NCBI GenBank assembly: GCA_031213475.1
Contig: JARUPZ010000021.1
Coordinates: forward strand, 7,261,420 to 7,325,419
Source of the DNA: Nereocystis luetkeana
Lineage: Eukaryota > Sar > Phaeophyceae > Laminariales > Laminariaceae
Direction of reading: 5' to 3'
DNA length: 64,000 nt
Positions 34,148 through 47,544 of this stretch are shown here, in pieces. Under the pieces are notes generated by a model that ran no database searches, was not told the DNA's origin, and saw nothing but the letters and a program-made list of their open reading frames with translations. The translations under genes and the position numbers were made by a program. Positions within the stretch are counted from its first letter, which is position 1. Each line of letters begins with the position of its first letter.

Positions 34148-34690
34148 ACTCCCGTTGCTTCGAGTTTGTTGCGTTTCACGCCGGCCCCGGACCTTCTGCT
34201 ACGCTTCGTTGAAGACGATTTTCTATGCGGAATTACTGTCATAGTTGGTGTGGGCGTCCGTCAAAAGTTCCGTTCGTTGTCGAGCCGTTAGGTGTCGCAG
34301 GTTCATCTACCTCGTTCTGTATTGTCTTCATCGTTTTATATCCTCCGGCGGATTGGTAAAAATAAAGTTTAAGCTCACCACACTTCCACGTTACCGTGTC
34401 GTGAGTCAACTTAATCTATGCCTCCCGTTGCAACACCAGCATAAGCTGTTATTACTACTGGCGCTTGGGCACGTTGACCCGACCTGACCCCCGAGAGGGG
34501 CAGGTGCGGTGGAGATACCCACCCGGGGGAGTCATCTCTCCCGGGTAGTGTGGAACGTGCGCGAGCTCACCCACTAACAAAAACCGAGGCTATGAGGCCT
34601 TCCCGCCGGATTTGTTCCAGTTACGGTCCACCCTACCCGTTGGGGCGTTGGTCCTATGACGGTTGGTCACATCTTCTATGGGGAGGCGCG
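34148..34690. other. Unrecognised sequence flanking the retrotransposon
   Basis: No gene or matching repeat seen. A strong GC-rich hairpin (ACCCGGGGGAG / CTCTCCCGGGT) lies at about 34522-34547. Pyrimidine-rich composition resembles the element's own UTR, so an older nested insertion is possible. Confidence 0.4.
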
Positions 34691-34970
34691 ACACTTTTTT
34701 CTTTTCTCATGTGTTTTGTTTAGAGTATTGTTCTTTCGGTTTGCTTGTGCGTGTCAGTAGTTTTTTCTCTTTCGAAAATTTAATGTAGACAACGTGCATG
34801 TCATGCCTGTCGGTTCCAGTGCGATGATCCTGCATTGCGTTATCTACTCTGCGTACTGCGTAACAAAAATGTGTATGGTATATCTGTGGCGTAGCTATGT
34901 TACGCACAAAGCTTGTACAATACGTACAATTCTACCTTTTTTCCTCCTTCGTGTTTTCTTTTTCTTTTTC
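34690..34970 (+). mobile_element. LINE 3'-UTR fragment
   Basis: Contains GCATGTCATGCCTGTCGGTT, ATTGCGTTATCTACTCTGC and TATCTGTGGCGTAGCTATGT, matching the LINE UTR core in plus orientation. It is divergent and truncated at both ends. Confidence 0.45.
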
Positions 34971-35109
34971 GTTCATTTTTTTCGAATGCACAGTTTTTTC
35001 TATATTTTGATATTTCTCTCTCGATTTCTTGTCTCTGGTTTCGCTTTCGACGTGTTCTACGATAGACGTAGCACATTTCCGCTATTTAGTTTCTGAATGA
35101 CACGGTTGC

Positions 35110-35330
35110 TTAACCCAAAATCGTCGCTTTGCCAACCTTTGTTCGGAAAATGACGGTTTTCTATACTTGAGCCACGGGATTAGTCATCGGGATGCAATCT
35201 GTTTTTTTGCTGAAGCCAGTTTTCGGGTGAGGTACGGAGGTCCTTAAGTGAGCAGCCTCAGAAAGTTTAGGGTGAACCTCTATCGTAGAACGCCTCTTTC
35301 TTGTTTTTTTTTTTGGCTTCTTGCGTTTCC
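35110..35330 (-). mobile_element. SINE copy, second type
   Basis: Aligned with 7130-7345 in the same orientation: AAAATCGTCG, CGGTTTTCTATACTTGAGCC, GGGATTAGTCATCGGGATGC and AACCTCTATCGTAGAACGCC. The tRNA head is missing. Confidence 0.5.
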
Positions 35331-35389
35331 TCTCTGCCGTACCCAGTACGATGAACACGCCAATCCATTGGCTATACCTTACTCACTTT

Positions 35390-35940
35390 ATTTATATTCG
35401 GGTTTTGGCCAAAATCAGGTATACCCGGCCACCTTTCGGCCAAAATCAGTACAATACACACCCCAGGAGCCCTGATATTGGCCAGGCTGACATCGTAACT
35501 GAGTTTGGCACGAAAATGCCAAGGTATACGGTTGTTTTTTACTCTGTCTAGCTTTGAACTGATTTTGGCCAACTTTGAACCAATCAGAGAGGCCATACCT
35601 ACACTGTTTTTTCTCTCCGTATTCGTCTGCCGTCCCTGGGTTGAAATTCTTCTGTATTACGGTATAGACTCTCTACTCGTACGTCGTACGTCAAAGTACG
35701 TATTTATACATGCATACATGCGCACACTGGTTTCACGTTTTCTTCTTTGGGACGTGCGTTTCAAGTATTTCATAGTCGCTGTGATGTGTACTCTGTTGTT
35801 TTCTATGGTCACAGCATTCTATACAGCACCATGGTCTTTGTCTGCACCAACCCGCGTCGAGGTGGTCTCATATTGTACGCAAGATAATAGCGTGCTGAGC
35901 ACGCGGTTCCACGAGGACGGTATAGCATGTTTACCTACTC
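35390..35940. repeat. Repeat B/E copy without LINE insertion
   Basis: B (35390-35825) passes into E (35840-35940, CCAACCCGCGTCGAGGTGGT, CGCGGTTCCACGAGGACGGT) with about 10 nt between. It is the empty-site counterpart of the LINE-interrupted copy at 12340-13620. Confidence 0.6.
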
Positions 35941-38900
35941 TGCACACTACTCGTTGCAATGGCCAGGGTACAGCCTAATGTGGCTGTGACAGCTTATCCA
36001 TTGACTAGCTTGAAGCCTCGAGTGGCTGTTAGAGTGGGCCCATATATCGCATATAATCCTGCGTTGAACACGCTGTTGCTTCGTCCAATCGTCATCACTG
36101 TTTCTGGTATCGCTTCCATGTGATGGTGATGCCACACAATTCACACGAGCGCCGTAGCCCTTTTTTGAGCTTGCTGTAGGTGTGATGCTTTGTCATTGGT
36201 GACGAATGTACTCGGCAGATGGGCAGTAGTACTGTTGCTGGATGTATTGCTGGTACCCAATTTTGAAAAAATAATCATAAGTTCCTGGAAGCGACAGAGC
36301 GCTGAGAACTGGGTTCAGATGTCCTGGTATATGATGGATGGTTGTGTGTTGCCAGCGACGGATGTCGATGAAAACTCCAGAAACAGTTGCTCAAACGTTC
36401 CCCTTGTTAGTCGTAGTGTTGTCGAACAGCTTGCTACCTATAGATGCACGGCAAAAATCCAGGACTTTTCCTGTTTGTATTTATTTGTCCGAATTTGTAT
36501 AGGACTGCTATATACCTGGTATGGATTTAGATCAATAGACTGCCCGCTTTGGTTGGTGTTGATGCTTCGGGACATTTTTCCGGCCCGTCCAGAGCGCGTT
36601 CGAACGAGCCGAAAGGAATAAGATTCACCACATGAATGGTTTTGATTGTTTTTCTCCTACCCTTGTAGTACTGCGCTCCCGATTGGGGCAAACCAGTCAA
36701 ACCGTCAAGTAATTCCGCCAAAGGCGGCTGCAGTACTTGAAGGGTCAAGAGAAACGAATAGATTCAGTCCAGCCCAAGAAGAAGAACGTATCTTAGAAGA
36801 TGTGTTGAGTCTTACTTTTATCAGAAGATCGAACGGGAAGAAAGCTATCTCCTTTCATGTGCATAAAACGCCATTGAGGGTAGACGTGGACATGAATTTG
36901 CCGACAATGTCGTGTTGGTGGGGTGGAGAGTGATTGAAGCAGGAGCATAGTATCGCGGACCCCAACGGGCGCCGGACCCACTTGCACAACCCAGGCTATT
37001 GGACCAAGACCGACCGACATACGTGAGCCGTATCCTGAGCCTTACGGGCTCCGCACGCACAAATATGTCGTACTGTTTCATCACAGATTCCACAATATTT
37101 GACGATACGCACGAGTCTCTTAACGTCACGAACTGATCCCTGCAGACGAGCTACCCTGTTGATGCGGGATCTGAGAACAGGTCACCCGCACTATGCGGGA
37201 TCTGAGGACAGGTCACCCCCACCGAAATTCCCTCGCCAAACAACACAAGCCCACCTATATTCGTTGACCAGTATCAACCGCCGCAGCTCACGAGCACCCT
37301 CTACACTCGTTGCGGTAACCGACAGAGGTCTCAAACAAAGTCCATGCTAATAATGGATAATAGTACAATAGGCCAAGCTCCATTTATGAGTAATTTGTAG
37401 GAGGTGAAACGCCAAACCCAAGACGGTCCTAGTGTCTCGGTATAAATTTCCGTATCATCTCCCACACTGCATCCTTCTTGATAGTCGATATACCTTATAC
37501 GGAGTATTGGGCAGACAGCACGAGAGAAGGAAACGTGGACGAACGACAGTACGCAGAAACAAACCTAGGAACCAAATTTGAAACACCGTTCTCACATAAC
37601 GCACCGCACTGTCCGACAACTTCGCAATCGATGAAAAGCTAAAGTGTATCACAAAATTAATCAAGACCATCGGTACACCCCACTGGCATATGTACCGCAC
37701 TCCACGCTTAGGTATTTTACAAATCCCGCCCTAATATTTTCACAACTACCGCGTTCCAGCCGAGAACCAACCTACAAAAAACCCCTACCCGAAATGTGCA
37801 AAGGGTCAGTAAGATTGCCGACGCTTTGCGCGGCGGGCCATACGTGGACAATCTCAAACCTTTCCGTTAGCAACACGCTCCCGAAGGCCGTGATGACCGA
37901 CAGAAAAGTGCTTGCTGTCGGGATAAGATTCTCGAACCATGAAATACGCATTTTTTTTCCAACACATTGCCTTCTACTGGCTCCAATCTCGAAGCAGGTA
38001 AAACGACGCAGAGGTCAAAAACATCGCATAGACACCCCCCCCCATAATAAGCTGTCGAGGTCTTGAAGGGTAACTATTGACGCAACTGATACAACCCCCG
38101 CAATTAATGCCTTGGATGTGAACACACAGTAATCTACGAAAGAAAGGGTACGTCAGCCCCCTATATGTCACTGCCCCCCCCAAAGCTGCCGTATATCACC
38201 CCTCCCTCCAGAGCTGTTAAGGTGTCACGACGCTCAAGAATCGCCCTCATCTGTGGAAGCAGCCCGGGTGTGGGTAGACACGCCGATGACTTTAATAATC
38301 GCCCGTCAAAATGCCTCCTGCAGACTTTATCGATACATATACATTATAAAGGGACGGCTTGGCGCCGGTTGCCAACGACGCTATTCAGTCACTGAAAATG
38401 GTAAAAACAAAAGACGGTTTTGTTCTTTTGGGTGGTCGTCATGGCTGACGGTAGATGAATATCATTTTAGCGGGGCATAAAGCCTTCACTCCACACGAGG
38501 ATAACATGATTGCGCATTGACGGTTGCGTATACCGCGCTTTCGGTATGCCATCTTCATGGGAGTTACTTAGTATCCTCATAGCTGCGTCCAAGAAGTGGT
38601 CACACCAGCAAAGTAACCAGTTCCTTCTACGCTGTCCCCCAATGCAGAACATTTCCCTCAGACGAGACCCTTGAAATGATGCAGCTCGCTGGCGAAGGAT
38701 TCCGTTGCAGTCGTGACATTCCCGAAGTACACCCCATTTCACCCCCTGCGAACATGTCGAACACGCCCCGACAATACGGCCGGGCTTTAAAGTTCGGCGT
38801 CATCTATTCGTACTTGTCACCACTTCCAGCACAAATCGCCCGTGTGGGGGACATATCCCGTGTCATGAATGAAGTTGTGGTCCGCGAAGTCCAAAGGTGG

Positions 38901-39849
38901 ATCCTGGCGAAGGTTGGAGCGGGAGGCGACCACGGCGGCGGCGTGGGGCGTCAGAACATTTAATCCCAACGGAAGCAATTGTAACTAATCTTCGAAGACA
39001 CAGATTGGATTATTTATACCTTGTCTGCCCGTTTGGCAGGCGTCTAGTTGGCCATCCAACTTGCTCGTTTGGAACATGTAGCTCTCGTACAAGTGTGGAG
39101 TTTTCAATTTACGTTCACAGTCTCTCATCCGCAGATCGTACGCTCGCCGTGTCTGCAAGTAGAGCAAACGTTGCCACCTTGCCACAGACGACGCATCAGC
39201 CCTGGTCGTATTATACAATGTGTTGCATCCCCTCCGAATATGCTTATACCTAGGGATGAGGTAGCCCTAGTCTACGTCGGGGGTTAGGTCGCAGTCCGAC
39301 CACTTTTCCCTTACTACACAATAAGTGCGTTGGAGTCGGGTACACTCGTTTACGCCAAACACAATACAACGCTGTGTCTACTGCCACAACTTACGCTAGG
39401 ACTCCTCAACATTGCGGACCCACCGTCTCCGACAGGTATTTGTTTATGTGTGTACGATTTGCCTCTGGCATATATATCGTACCTGCGCGGCGTGATTGTG
39501 AATTAGTACCAGGGAGTGACGATAATCGCGTGTCACGTAGGCGGTGAAATAGCAAAATAGCACCAACGGAGACGGATGTCCCTCGCCCAGCTCGACCTGT
39601 ACACGACGAACCTTTGTTGGCAATCGATGGTCTCGTGTCCTCCGATTTAGTGGTTATGATAACCATTGAGGGAAGCGCCCATCCTATGTTACTCTCATCA
39701 CACGGCAGTAGAGCGTCGAGGTCTACCGGTCAAATGGTCGGCCGTGAACATCTAACGAGCCAGTCAAGAGGGCAACACGAAGCTCAGCTGCAGGCATGAA
39801 TGGAGTGACGACATGGGCGTGTTCCAACGTGATGTTTAGCAAGCTTAAA
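35941..39849. other. No gene recognised
   Basis: Short frames only, with no recognisable domain or conserved counterpart. 37157-37215 holds a two-unit tandem repeat containing TGCGGGATCTGAG and ACAGGTCACCC. A hairpin (CCGCCAAAGGCGG) lies at 36716-36728. 38897-38950 is locally GC-rich. This stretch may be the unduplicated middle of the tandem unit. Confidence 0.5.
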
Positions 39850-42800
39850 TAACCCTGGCAATCAACAATTAATGTACAACGTGTCGCAGCAATTCCTTCA
39901 CCCCCAACAGCGGCTAGACTCGCGCTTCTTAACCAATTAAAAACATGCTGCTTCTCAAAATGCGGTGTATTTACTTCAACGGCTGTTATGTTCTTTTTTC
40001 GGAAAAGCTTGTTTCCCAGTCTAGTGATATAACCTCAAACGGTTAAACCTCACGACTGGTCTTGAAGAACACCGATATACTACAGGCAACGGACATGGCC
40101 GACAACACTTACCGCCACCAATCGTCGATGACCTCGGAAGCCCTAGATGATGCACGGAGACGTCATCGTGTCGTTGCAGAAAATTCCGCTTGCTTGGATC
40201 AGGTTGGAGCAGCAAGCCTCCTGCAAAACGGAGTAGGCGCAGGAGAGTTTTTTTTGGCGGACTAGCCAATGATGGGGGGCGAGCAGAAAACGCCTTCCCG
40301 CCCGATGAAGCAGCCCCCCATGTTATGGGGCGGGAACGAGGATGGTGTAAATGTCCTGGTGAAGTTAGATGATATAGCTCCGACGACATGGGGATCATTG
40401 TTGCATCGGAACCTTTACGCCGTGGCTAATGAGAGTTGAGAGATGCTCGGGTGTGTAATTTTATAGAAAGGTAATCCCAGTGAAACAACGCCTCGCCCGG
40501 GAAGTAGGAACAACCTTTGAATGTCGCGAATTGGGACTCCCACGACGCAAATCGCTTCACCGACGTGCTCCCCCAATTCATGCGATTGTGTAGCCATTGC
40601 CTTGTAGGAAAACGACGTACCAGTTATTATGTTCGTACTTTTACGAAGCCAATTTAGCCCTTAGAACCAGCTTGTACTACAGAAGATCTCTATCTGATCA
40701 TAGATGTAAGCTTAGACCGGGCGTTTACGAGTGGCTCTCCGCTTTTGTCAAACGTTCAGGAATGCTGTCACGGTGGAAGTGTACTCCCTCCATCCGAAAC
40801 AACCTCGATCGTGCCACAAGAGTTAGGGTTTGGTGGGTATCAATTGTTAAGAGTGGGGTGGGTATCAGGAGTTAGGGTGGGGTGGGTATCACAAATTATA
40901 ACACCGCATGGTTAGAAGTAATGTATGCAGTCAAAAGTACGCCGAGCGGAAGGAAAGACCGCTAAACCCCTCTCCGTACACTACTGATCATGTTCCGCGA
41001 AGCGGGCTGCGGGCTGAGTATTTTGTGCGGAAGTGTAACGAATACGACATTGGTAGACTCTAGTTGAAATTCCCATTAAAATCTATCGGCGAGAAATCGT
41101 ATGCGAAATAATCCTTTTTGTTTCAAGTAGGTTGAAAAAAAACTTATTCAGAGAGAGGGTCACGATGGTGTCTGGTAATATTTCTAAGTAGCCTTACTCC
41201 CTTCCAATCTCGTAAGGGGAGTCGATTGTCAGGGTAGTTACATGTATAAAACGTTCAGAAACCCGTCCAATTTTGGACAACCTGAACTGATTTTACTCTT
41301 CGTGTCGAAACGACGGATTTCGTGTTAGCAGGAAGATAGAAATATCAAGAGTCGTACTATTTAGGTATTTCCGACATTGAGCCCACTCCCGCGGATAGCG
41401 CTGAAAGTAAATCCTTAAAATGGGCTCCATGGGTAATGGGTACTTCAACTGGTAGTTGAGCAACCCCGGCATTCGGAAGAACTTTAGAGACGGGATATTT
41501 TTATATCACAGCACCCGTTGAGATCAAGGCGCGACAACATAGAACTACGAACCTGGCCACCAGGGCGGCCGCGGCATCCGAATCCTCCACACGTCCCGCA
41601 CTGAGACTCGCAGCAGGTGCCTTCGTCTTCCACTCCATTCACACCGTTGCTGCAAAACACTTTGGGAGTTTTCGTTGATTTGCCCAGGGATCAACGAGAT
41701 CAGAACGACCGGGGAGGGTAGTGTCACCAAATGCAAGGTTTTCGAAGGCACGGGAAAATTGCGCCACAGCAATCCTTATTCTGGGACATAATTATCGCTG
41801 ACTTCGCACCTGGACAGCAGGCTGCATTGGTATGGCAGGCAAACTACTTTCTACCCTCCCCACGCATAGCTGGTATGCGCGCATGCTTGAAATAGTGTAA
41901 CAATAACTATTTTCGTCGTTTGTTACATATTGTAGACCTGCAACCATTACCATAAATACACTTAATCAGTACTGACCGACATACACATGCAGTTAATTAC
42001 AACAGGAGATTTGTGCGAATATAGCCACGAACCCTCTCCCGGTGCCTCAGACTTACACCCGGTCACCCCCGCCCCCCAACAGCACACGGGCATAATAAGG
42101 ACGGGACGCAAACCTTCTTTGAACGCGAACTATATCCCTACTTTAGCGAACTACTCGCAATGACTCATGAGGTATAAAGGTTCGCTGCCGCATACAGCAG
42201 ATAACGTGTCAACGAACGGGCCCACATGGGGAGCAAACATGCAGATTGGAGACAACCTAACGCGACAGGAAGCGTCGCTCAATCCAGAGCTCAGCTACAC
42301 GCACCGTCGTCGTTGATGATGCACGGTGCAGCCTGGGTGTCACTGCACAGCATGCCACTCTCTATGATTCGGCTTATGCAGCATGCGTCCTGTAACATAG
42401 GAAGGGGGAAATGCCTGGTTTTGTTAGGCCGGCTGGTTTCGGGCGCTGAGACGGCCTACAGCATTGTTCGTCGTTCGGTAGAACCAATCGATCTACTGAC
42501 GCCTGCGACCCCCCCGCACGAAGACATGCTACAATAGGGTGTGCACGCTTGGTCCGAAACGAAATCAAGTGATGGGGCTCTTCGACGAAGTAGAGGGCAA
42601 GCAAATGCTTGCATCAGATGTGCACAAGTGTACATCACCAGTATTATAAACCGGTATAGATCCATAAATTATGGTTTACGTCGACGGTTGGATGACAGGT
42701 ATATACATTCAAGTGAGAAGCCAGGTATGCTTGGATTATATCTTTACAGTAGCACCCACGACAGAAGGCCCCAACTAACCGGTCCGCCCACTCGAGTGTT

Positions 42801-45800
42801 GCATTCGAAGCCTCCGCATGTCAAGCAGTCAGCACCGCAGCAGATGTCACCGTTCTGGGTCCCCAAAAGGCCGTTACTGCACGTGTCTTCAACACAAAAA
42901 AATACATCGCAGGAAATATTGGTTCGTCAAACTACACGCCACATTTGACGTAGCGTTTTCGAATAGTCACGAGAGAATTTGGCACATACATGGCTGCAAG
43001 CAGCAGAGAGCGTTGCGAAAGATGAACAGCCGACGGAACAGACATAGTAATCATGAAAGCTGGGGTGATCACTGGTCTATTGAGAGCACCGGGAGACGTA
43101 CCGTCGTTGTTGACGATACAAGGCGCTGCCTGGGTGTCGCTGCACAGCATGCCATTGTCTCTGATTCGGGTGGTGCAGCATGAGTCCTGAAGAAAAACAA
43201 AATGGACAAGGAATGGTTTCGTTAGGCCAGTGGCTGTCAAGAGCTGGCGAGAAGATATTTGCTCGTCGTCCGCTAGTACTAGTCTATCTACTGATGTCTG
43301 CGAACACCCGTACGGAGATATCGTACAGTAGGGTGTGCACTTTCGGTCCCAAAACGAAAACAAGCGATGAGTCTCTTCGACTAAAGAGGGCGCACGCAAC
43401 TATTTGCTTCGGACATGTACATGACTACACAGCTCATGGCATTACACATCGGCCCCAGCATACACTTTGGGTTAGGCCGAATGTTGGGTGATAAGAACAA
43501 ATATTCAGGTGAGAAGCCCGTACGCGTTAGATTATACCCCTACACTAGCACACGTCGACAGCAGACCCCAACTAACCGCTCCTCCCACTCGGTTGCTGCA
43601 ACCGGCTCCCCCGCATGTCAAGCAGTCAGCACCGCAGCAGATGTCGCCATTCTGGGTCCCCAGGAGGCCGTTACTGCACATGTCTTCGGCACAAAAGAAA
43701 CATAAAGCGCAGCAAATGTTGTTCGTCAAACTACACGCCACGGTTGACATACCCCTTTTGACCAGTCAAGGCGAAACTTCCACAAGTGGCTATAAACAGC
43801 CGGAAACGCTGCGTAAAACATACAGCGGAAGATACAATGCACTAACTATGAAATATACAATCCTAACTCTGGGGGTCGCCATTGGTCTAACAAGAGCACC
43901 GCAAGACGCACCGTCGTTGTTGACGATACAAGGCGCCGCCTGGGTGTCGCTGCACATCATCCCACCCCTCGTGATTGCACCTACGCAGCAGTTGAGCTGT
44001 TGACCGAGAATGGGGGCGGGGCAAGTGTTCGTCAGGCCAGCCGATGCTAAGGGGCTCGCCGATCCACCGATATATATGACCTTCCTCCGAGCCGTGCTAC
44101 AGTAGGGTGTGCACTTTAGAGCCCAACCGAAATGAAATGATTGGGTGTCGGAAGGCTTCAATTGTCGGGGGTCGGTTGTTAGTCAAGCTATAAATGTCAC
44201 TCGCCGAGTAGTTCAGGCCTGTTACGCTAAACGTCTGCAGGAACAAGGGTCTACGACCGACACCAACTAACCGCTCCGCCGGGTTGTCCGCCGCAACCGT
44301 TTCCTCCGCATGTTCCGCACGCAGCATCGCAGCAGACATCGCCGTTCTGGACTCCCGCAAAGCCGTTACTGCATTGCCCTTTATCACAATACAAAGATGC
44401 ATCGCAGTGAGGGTGGGTACGGCCGACAGTCATAGTGTCAACGCCAGCGTGCTCGGAACTACGTCAGCTAAGCCATACATGAAGTACACATCTTATACAA
44501 AGATTAACCTTTGTTGCGACGCGTGCTATGGTAGCGGCGCACCTAAATTTGCAGAGGCGCTTCTCTTGACGAGCGCTATACCTCGCCAGAACACTGCTTG
44601 TAGACACAAATCAAAGTTCAGTCAGAAAAGTGTTGACTTGGGATATAATATGTGGAGTAGGATTGTCACGTATCAAGGTTGTCGCAACATGATTGAGTAA
44701 TTCCCCAGCTGATGAGCCCCCTTAGCAAGAACCTGTCCTGGCCAAACCTTGATACCCTATATGTGCCATAACATTTGCGTTGCTTGTTGTGTACATAGTG
44801 TGTGTCGATATTTCTACGCCGTCTTCGAGGGCCAAAGTATGGCTTTCATGAGCTTTGTGTGTCATCACCATCTGCAAGTGTTGATATTCGAAAAACCCTC
44901 CCACTCTGTGGCTGCACATGATGCATCCCAAAGTTTTGCGGGTATACGCCTGCCGCAGCGAAGGCCCTCCTGTATCATGTCTCAATACAGTATTATTCCC
45001 ACATCTATAATTCAACCTTGCGAAGGACACCAGGAACACATATTTCATCAAACCATGAATAGCGCCTGGTGTTACGAAGACACGAGCTTCTTAACGAGAT
45101 CAAGAGCGATTTGGCAACCCTGCCTCCGCCAGGATAGAGCAGTTGGAGCCGTCAAACCTCATCACGACAAGTGCTCACCGCTCGAAATTCGCATAGACGT
45201 TACAGTCACCAGTCCCAGAAGCACGTATCCGAACCGCATGGTTTCGTCGGTACAAAGTACGCCCCAACAGGTTTCGTTGAAAGAGCTGACCTGTTCCCTA
45301 GGAGAGGATAAAGGCGCGTCGGTAGGTGTTTCATTAGGCGAGCCTCTCAGAACACGGTTCCATCGCGCGCAATGCATGAACTCCGTCAGCTGCGCAACGC
45401 CGAACTGCTCACAGTGCACCCGACCCGAGCCTATTCTAAAGGGAGGTCGTCGTCCCCGTTTCGGCATGTGCATGTGGAACAAAATAACTAATTTACACAG
45501 CGAACAAAAGCAATGGCGTGAGTTGCGCGTATTTACGTAACACCTTACGAATGTGGTTTCCCGCACATGATGTGTTACGGTCTACCGGGTATATCGAGGC
45601 CAGACATATTACTCGTATGGGTTACAGAAAACTCGCATATACAGGGTACCCAGCAAGAGCGAGGAAGTCGATCACGCAATATCAGTCGTAAACCCAGTCA
45701 GTTAGGGGTGTGGTCGGCGCAGATGATCTCGCGGTTGTGTAGCGGCGACGGACGAGCATCATCGTGGCATGAGATACGCCAGGGGACGCGTCATGGGTAT

Positions 45801-45920
45801 CACCCTGAGCGGGTGCAACGATGGAGGCCAACCGCACACACCATGAGACATTCCCACGTCCTAGGGCGTGCTATTGAATGCATAGGACGTGCTATCGAAT
45901 ACACCATGGAATGAATAACA
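39850..45920. repeat. Segmental duplication copy 2 containing gene B
   Basis: Partner of the block at 1-4960 in the same orientation. It is about 1 kb longer, mainly because gene B carries an extra two-exon module with its introns and because the last intron (41552-40221) is longer. The stretch 45860-45905 contains a short imperfect direct repeat of a GCTAT-GAAT-containing unit. No further gene is visible in the flanks. Confidence 0.7.
40143..45239 (-). CDS. Gene B: secreted protein of four ten-cysteine modules, 9 exons, 273 aa (paralogue of gene A)
   Basis: Exons on the minus strand: 45239-45179, 44378-44272, 43996-43912, 43683-43577, 43186-43102, 42886-42780, 42389-42305, 41659-41553 and 40220-40143 (TAG). 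They sum to 822 nt and are open throughout. The signal peptide (MRFGYVLLGLVTVTSMRISS) differs from gene A at only a few residues. Four modules follow, each a 107-nt plus 85-nt exon pair (last exon 78 nt), with 40 cysteines in total. Modules 2 and 3 are the most alike (both contain CSNGLLGTQNGDICCGAD) and their introns are also similar, pointing to a recent internal duplication. Module 3 matches gene A module 2, and module 4 matches gene A module 3. Intron phases are as in gene A. Mature protein would be about 250 residues made only of modules. Function is unknown; extracellular matrix, adhesion or defence roles are guesses. Confidence 0.87.
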
Positions 45921-46290
45921 TGAGATGCCGCCATATGCGATTCACCGTTATATCCAGTACTGATCGGATACCACACGAGGCACATTATGAGGGTACACCA
46001 AGCGGCGCAGCACAGGATAGGATGTATACCCTTTCATTGCAATATGTAAGGGTATATACCCCACTGGGCAGCCCGCTGAACAGTCGAATTCTCGAGCTGA
46101 GAATGTATTTTCCGGGAAAATGCAATGATTGTAGATAAAGTATATCCTCATCTGTCGTAGTCGGAAAGGTCAAAATCAAAGTGGGAAATCGGCTGGTCAG
46201 ATATAAGCCATGAAACGCGTTACAACTTACTGCGCCAATTATACGAGGTACACATATATAATTCAGTGGTACACAAAGTCGAATAGTTGG
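45921..46290. other. No gene recognised
   Basis: AT-rich sequence upstream of the gene B duplication with no matching repeat that I could identify. Confidence 0.4.
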
Positions 46291-47000
46291 TTGTGCCGAT
46301 GGCACCCGTTGTCCCCTTTCTAGGAACACCGCTTTGCCAAAGCGAACCGACGAAATATGAAAGCCCATTCTCTTGCGTGTGTGTGTTTCTATACCATTCC
46401 TTGTTCGCGTCGACACCGAGCTCACATCTCATCCGTGCTGATTGGTCAGTCCTAGAGAGATACAAGCTCTGCGGACATAAAACTACGACACAGAGATGTA
46501 ATCCGATGAGCCCAGTAGACAACGCAATACCGTCTTATCCTACTCGATCTCGCCTTTGCCTTATTATGTCTTTCCGTTCGCGACTCCCCAAGTATGTTCT
46601 GCATTTTCTTGGTCTTCCATGTGTGATGAAAAGAAAACTTGTTTCGTGGGTGGATTACGAGTGAGTTTGTTTTGTTTTCTATTCCCTGACGCTTCCTCTC
46701 CGGGGGAGGGGCACGGGTGTTGGAGGCAGGAAGGAGACGGCAGACAGGGTAGGAAGGTACATGACCGATTGACTTGTAGAACCTAGGTGTTGCGGCAGCG
46801 GAGGGGGGGTGTCTTGTTTGGTTTGGTGCTTCTGTTTGTCTCTCGTTTGGTCAAGTTACTATTTTACTGGAAGAGACAATACAAGTTCGGTGGTCACAAG
46901 CCTCCGCCACAGACATACTACTTTACATCATTGAGCAGTAGGCAGATAACACAATGCACAGCCATGTCATCGTAATGGATACGACATACATCAAAAGCGC
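46290..47000. mobile_element. LINE 3'-end pieces in both orientations
   Basis: 46385-46520 matches the complement of the LINE 3' end (GTCGACACCGAGCTCACATC, AGATACAAGCTCTGCGG). 46685-46800 is plus-strand: AAGGAGACGGCAGACAGGGT encodes KETADRVGRYMTD and a stop. 46890-46995 carries further core fragments. 47000-47500 shows no recognisable gene. Confidence 0.45.
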
Positions 47001-47544
47001 ATTTGATGACGAAAGGGAAAATGTTGGAACAAGCAACTCTTCAAACGACAGGAGAAAACGACCCAATAGCCGCCCCCCACCTAGAAAACGCCCAAGCCAA
47101 GCTACCCCTGCAGAAAGACAGCGTAATACCACGAACCAAGGGAAACGAAAGTCAAACCGAAGCACAGCAATAAAACAACAAAACATGTTACCGTCATCTT
47201 GTCCGTATATATACGACACATATCCGAGCGACAGGGTAAGCGGGGGCGCGATGGTAAGAGGTCGATGATTGTATGATCGAGCTTGAGCGATTTCGTGTCA
47301 AAAAGTTAGTCGTAGAACGGACGAAAATTCACGAATTCGAAGTTTATCCCGCAACAGCGTACAATCTTCGTCCCTTCCGAACTGCTCGCTCCTCGCTGTT
47401 GTTCCTTCAATCAAGTTATCTCTGGTCGTTATTCGGCACGAGTCTTGGTTTCGGCGGGGTACTTCTAAAAGCACGTCATCAATGTCATAGTATTGGTTGA
47501 ATTGTTTTTTTTGTGTTGTCCTTCACATCTTCTGTGCGTACGTT

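Noticed and set aside
40770..40800. CTCCCTCCATCCGAAACA resembles the terminus of plant Stowaway MITEs.
   Set aside because: No inverted partner end or TA flank was found nearby.
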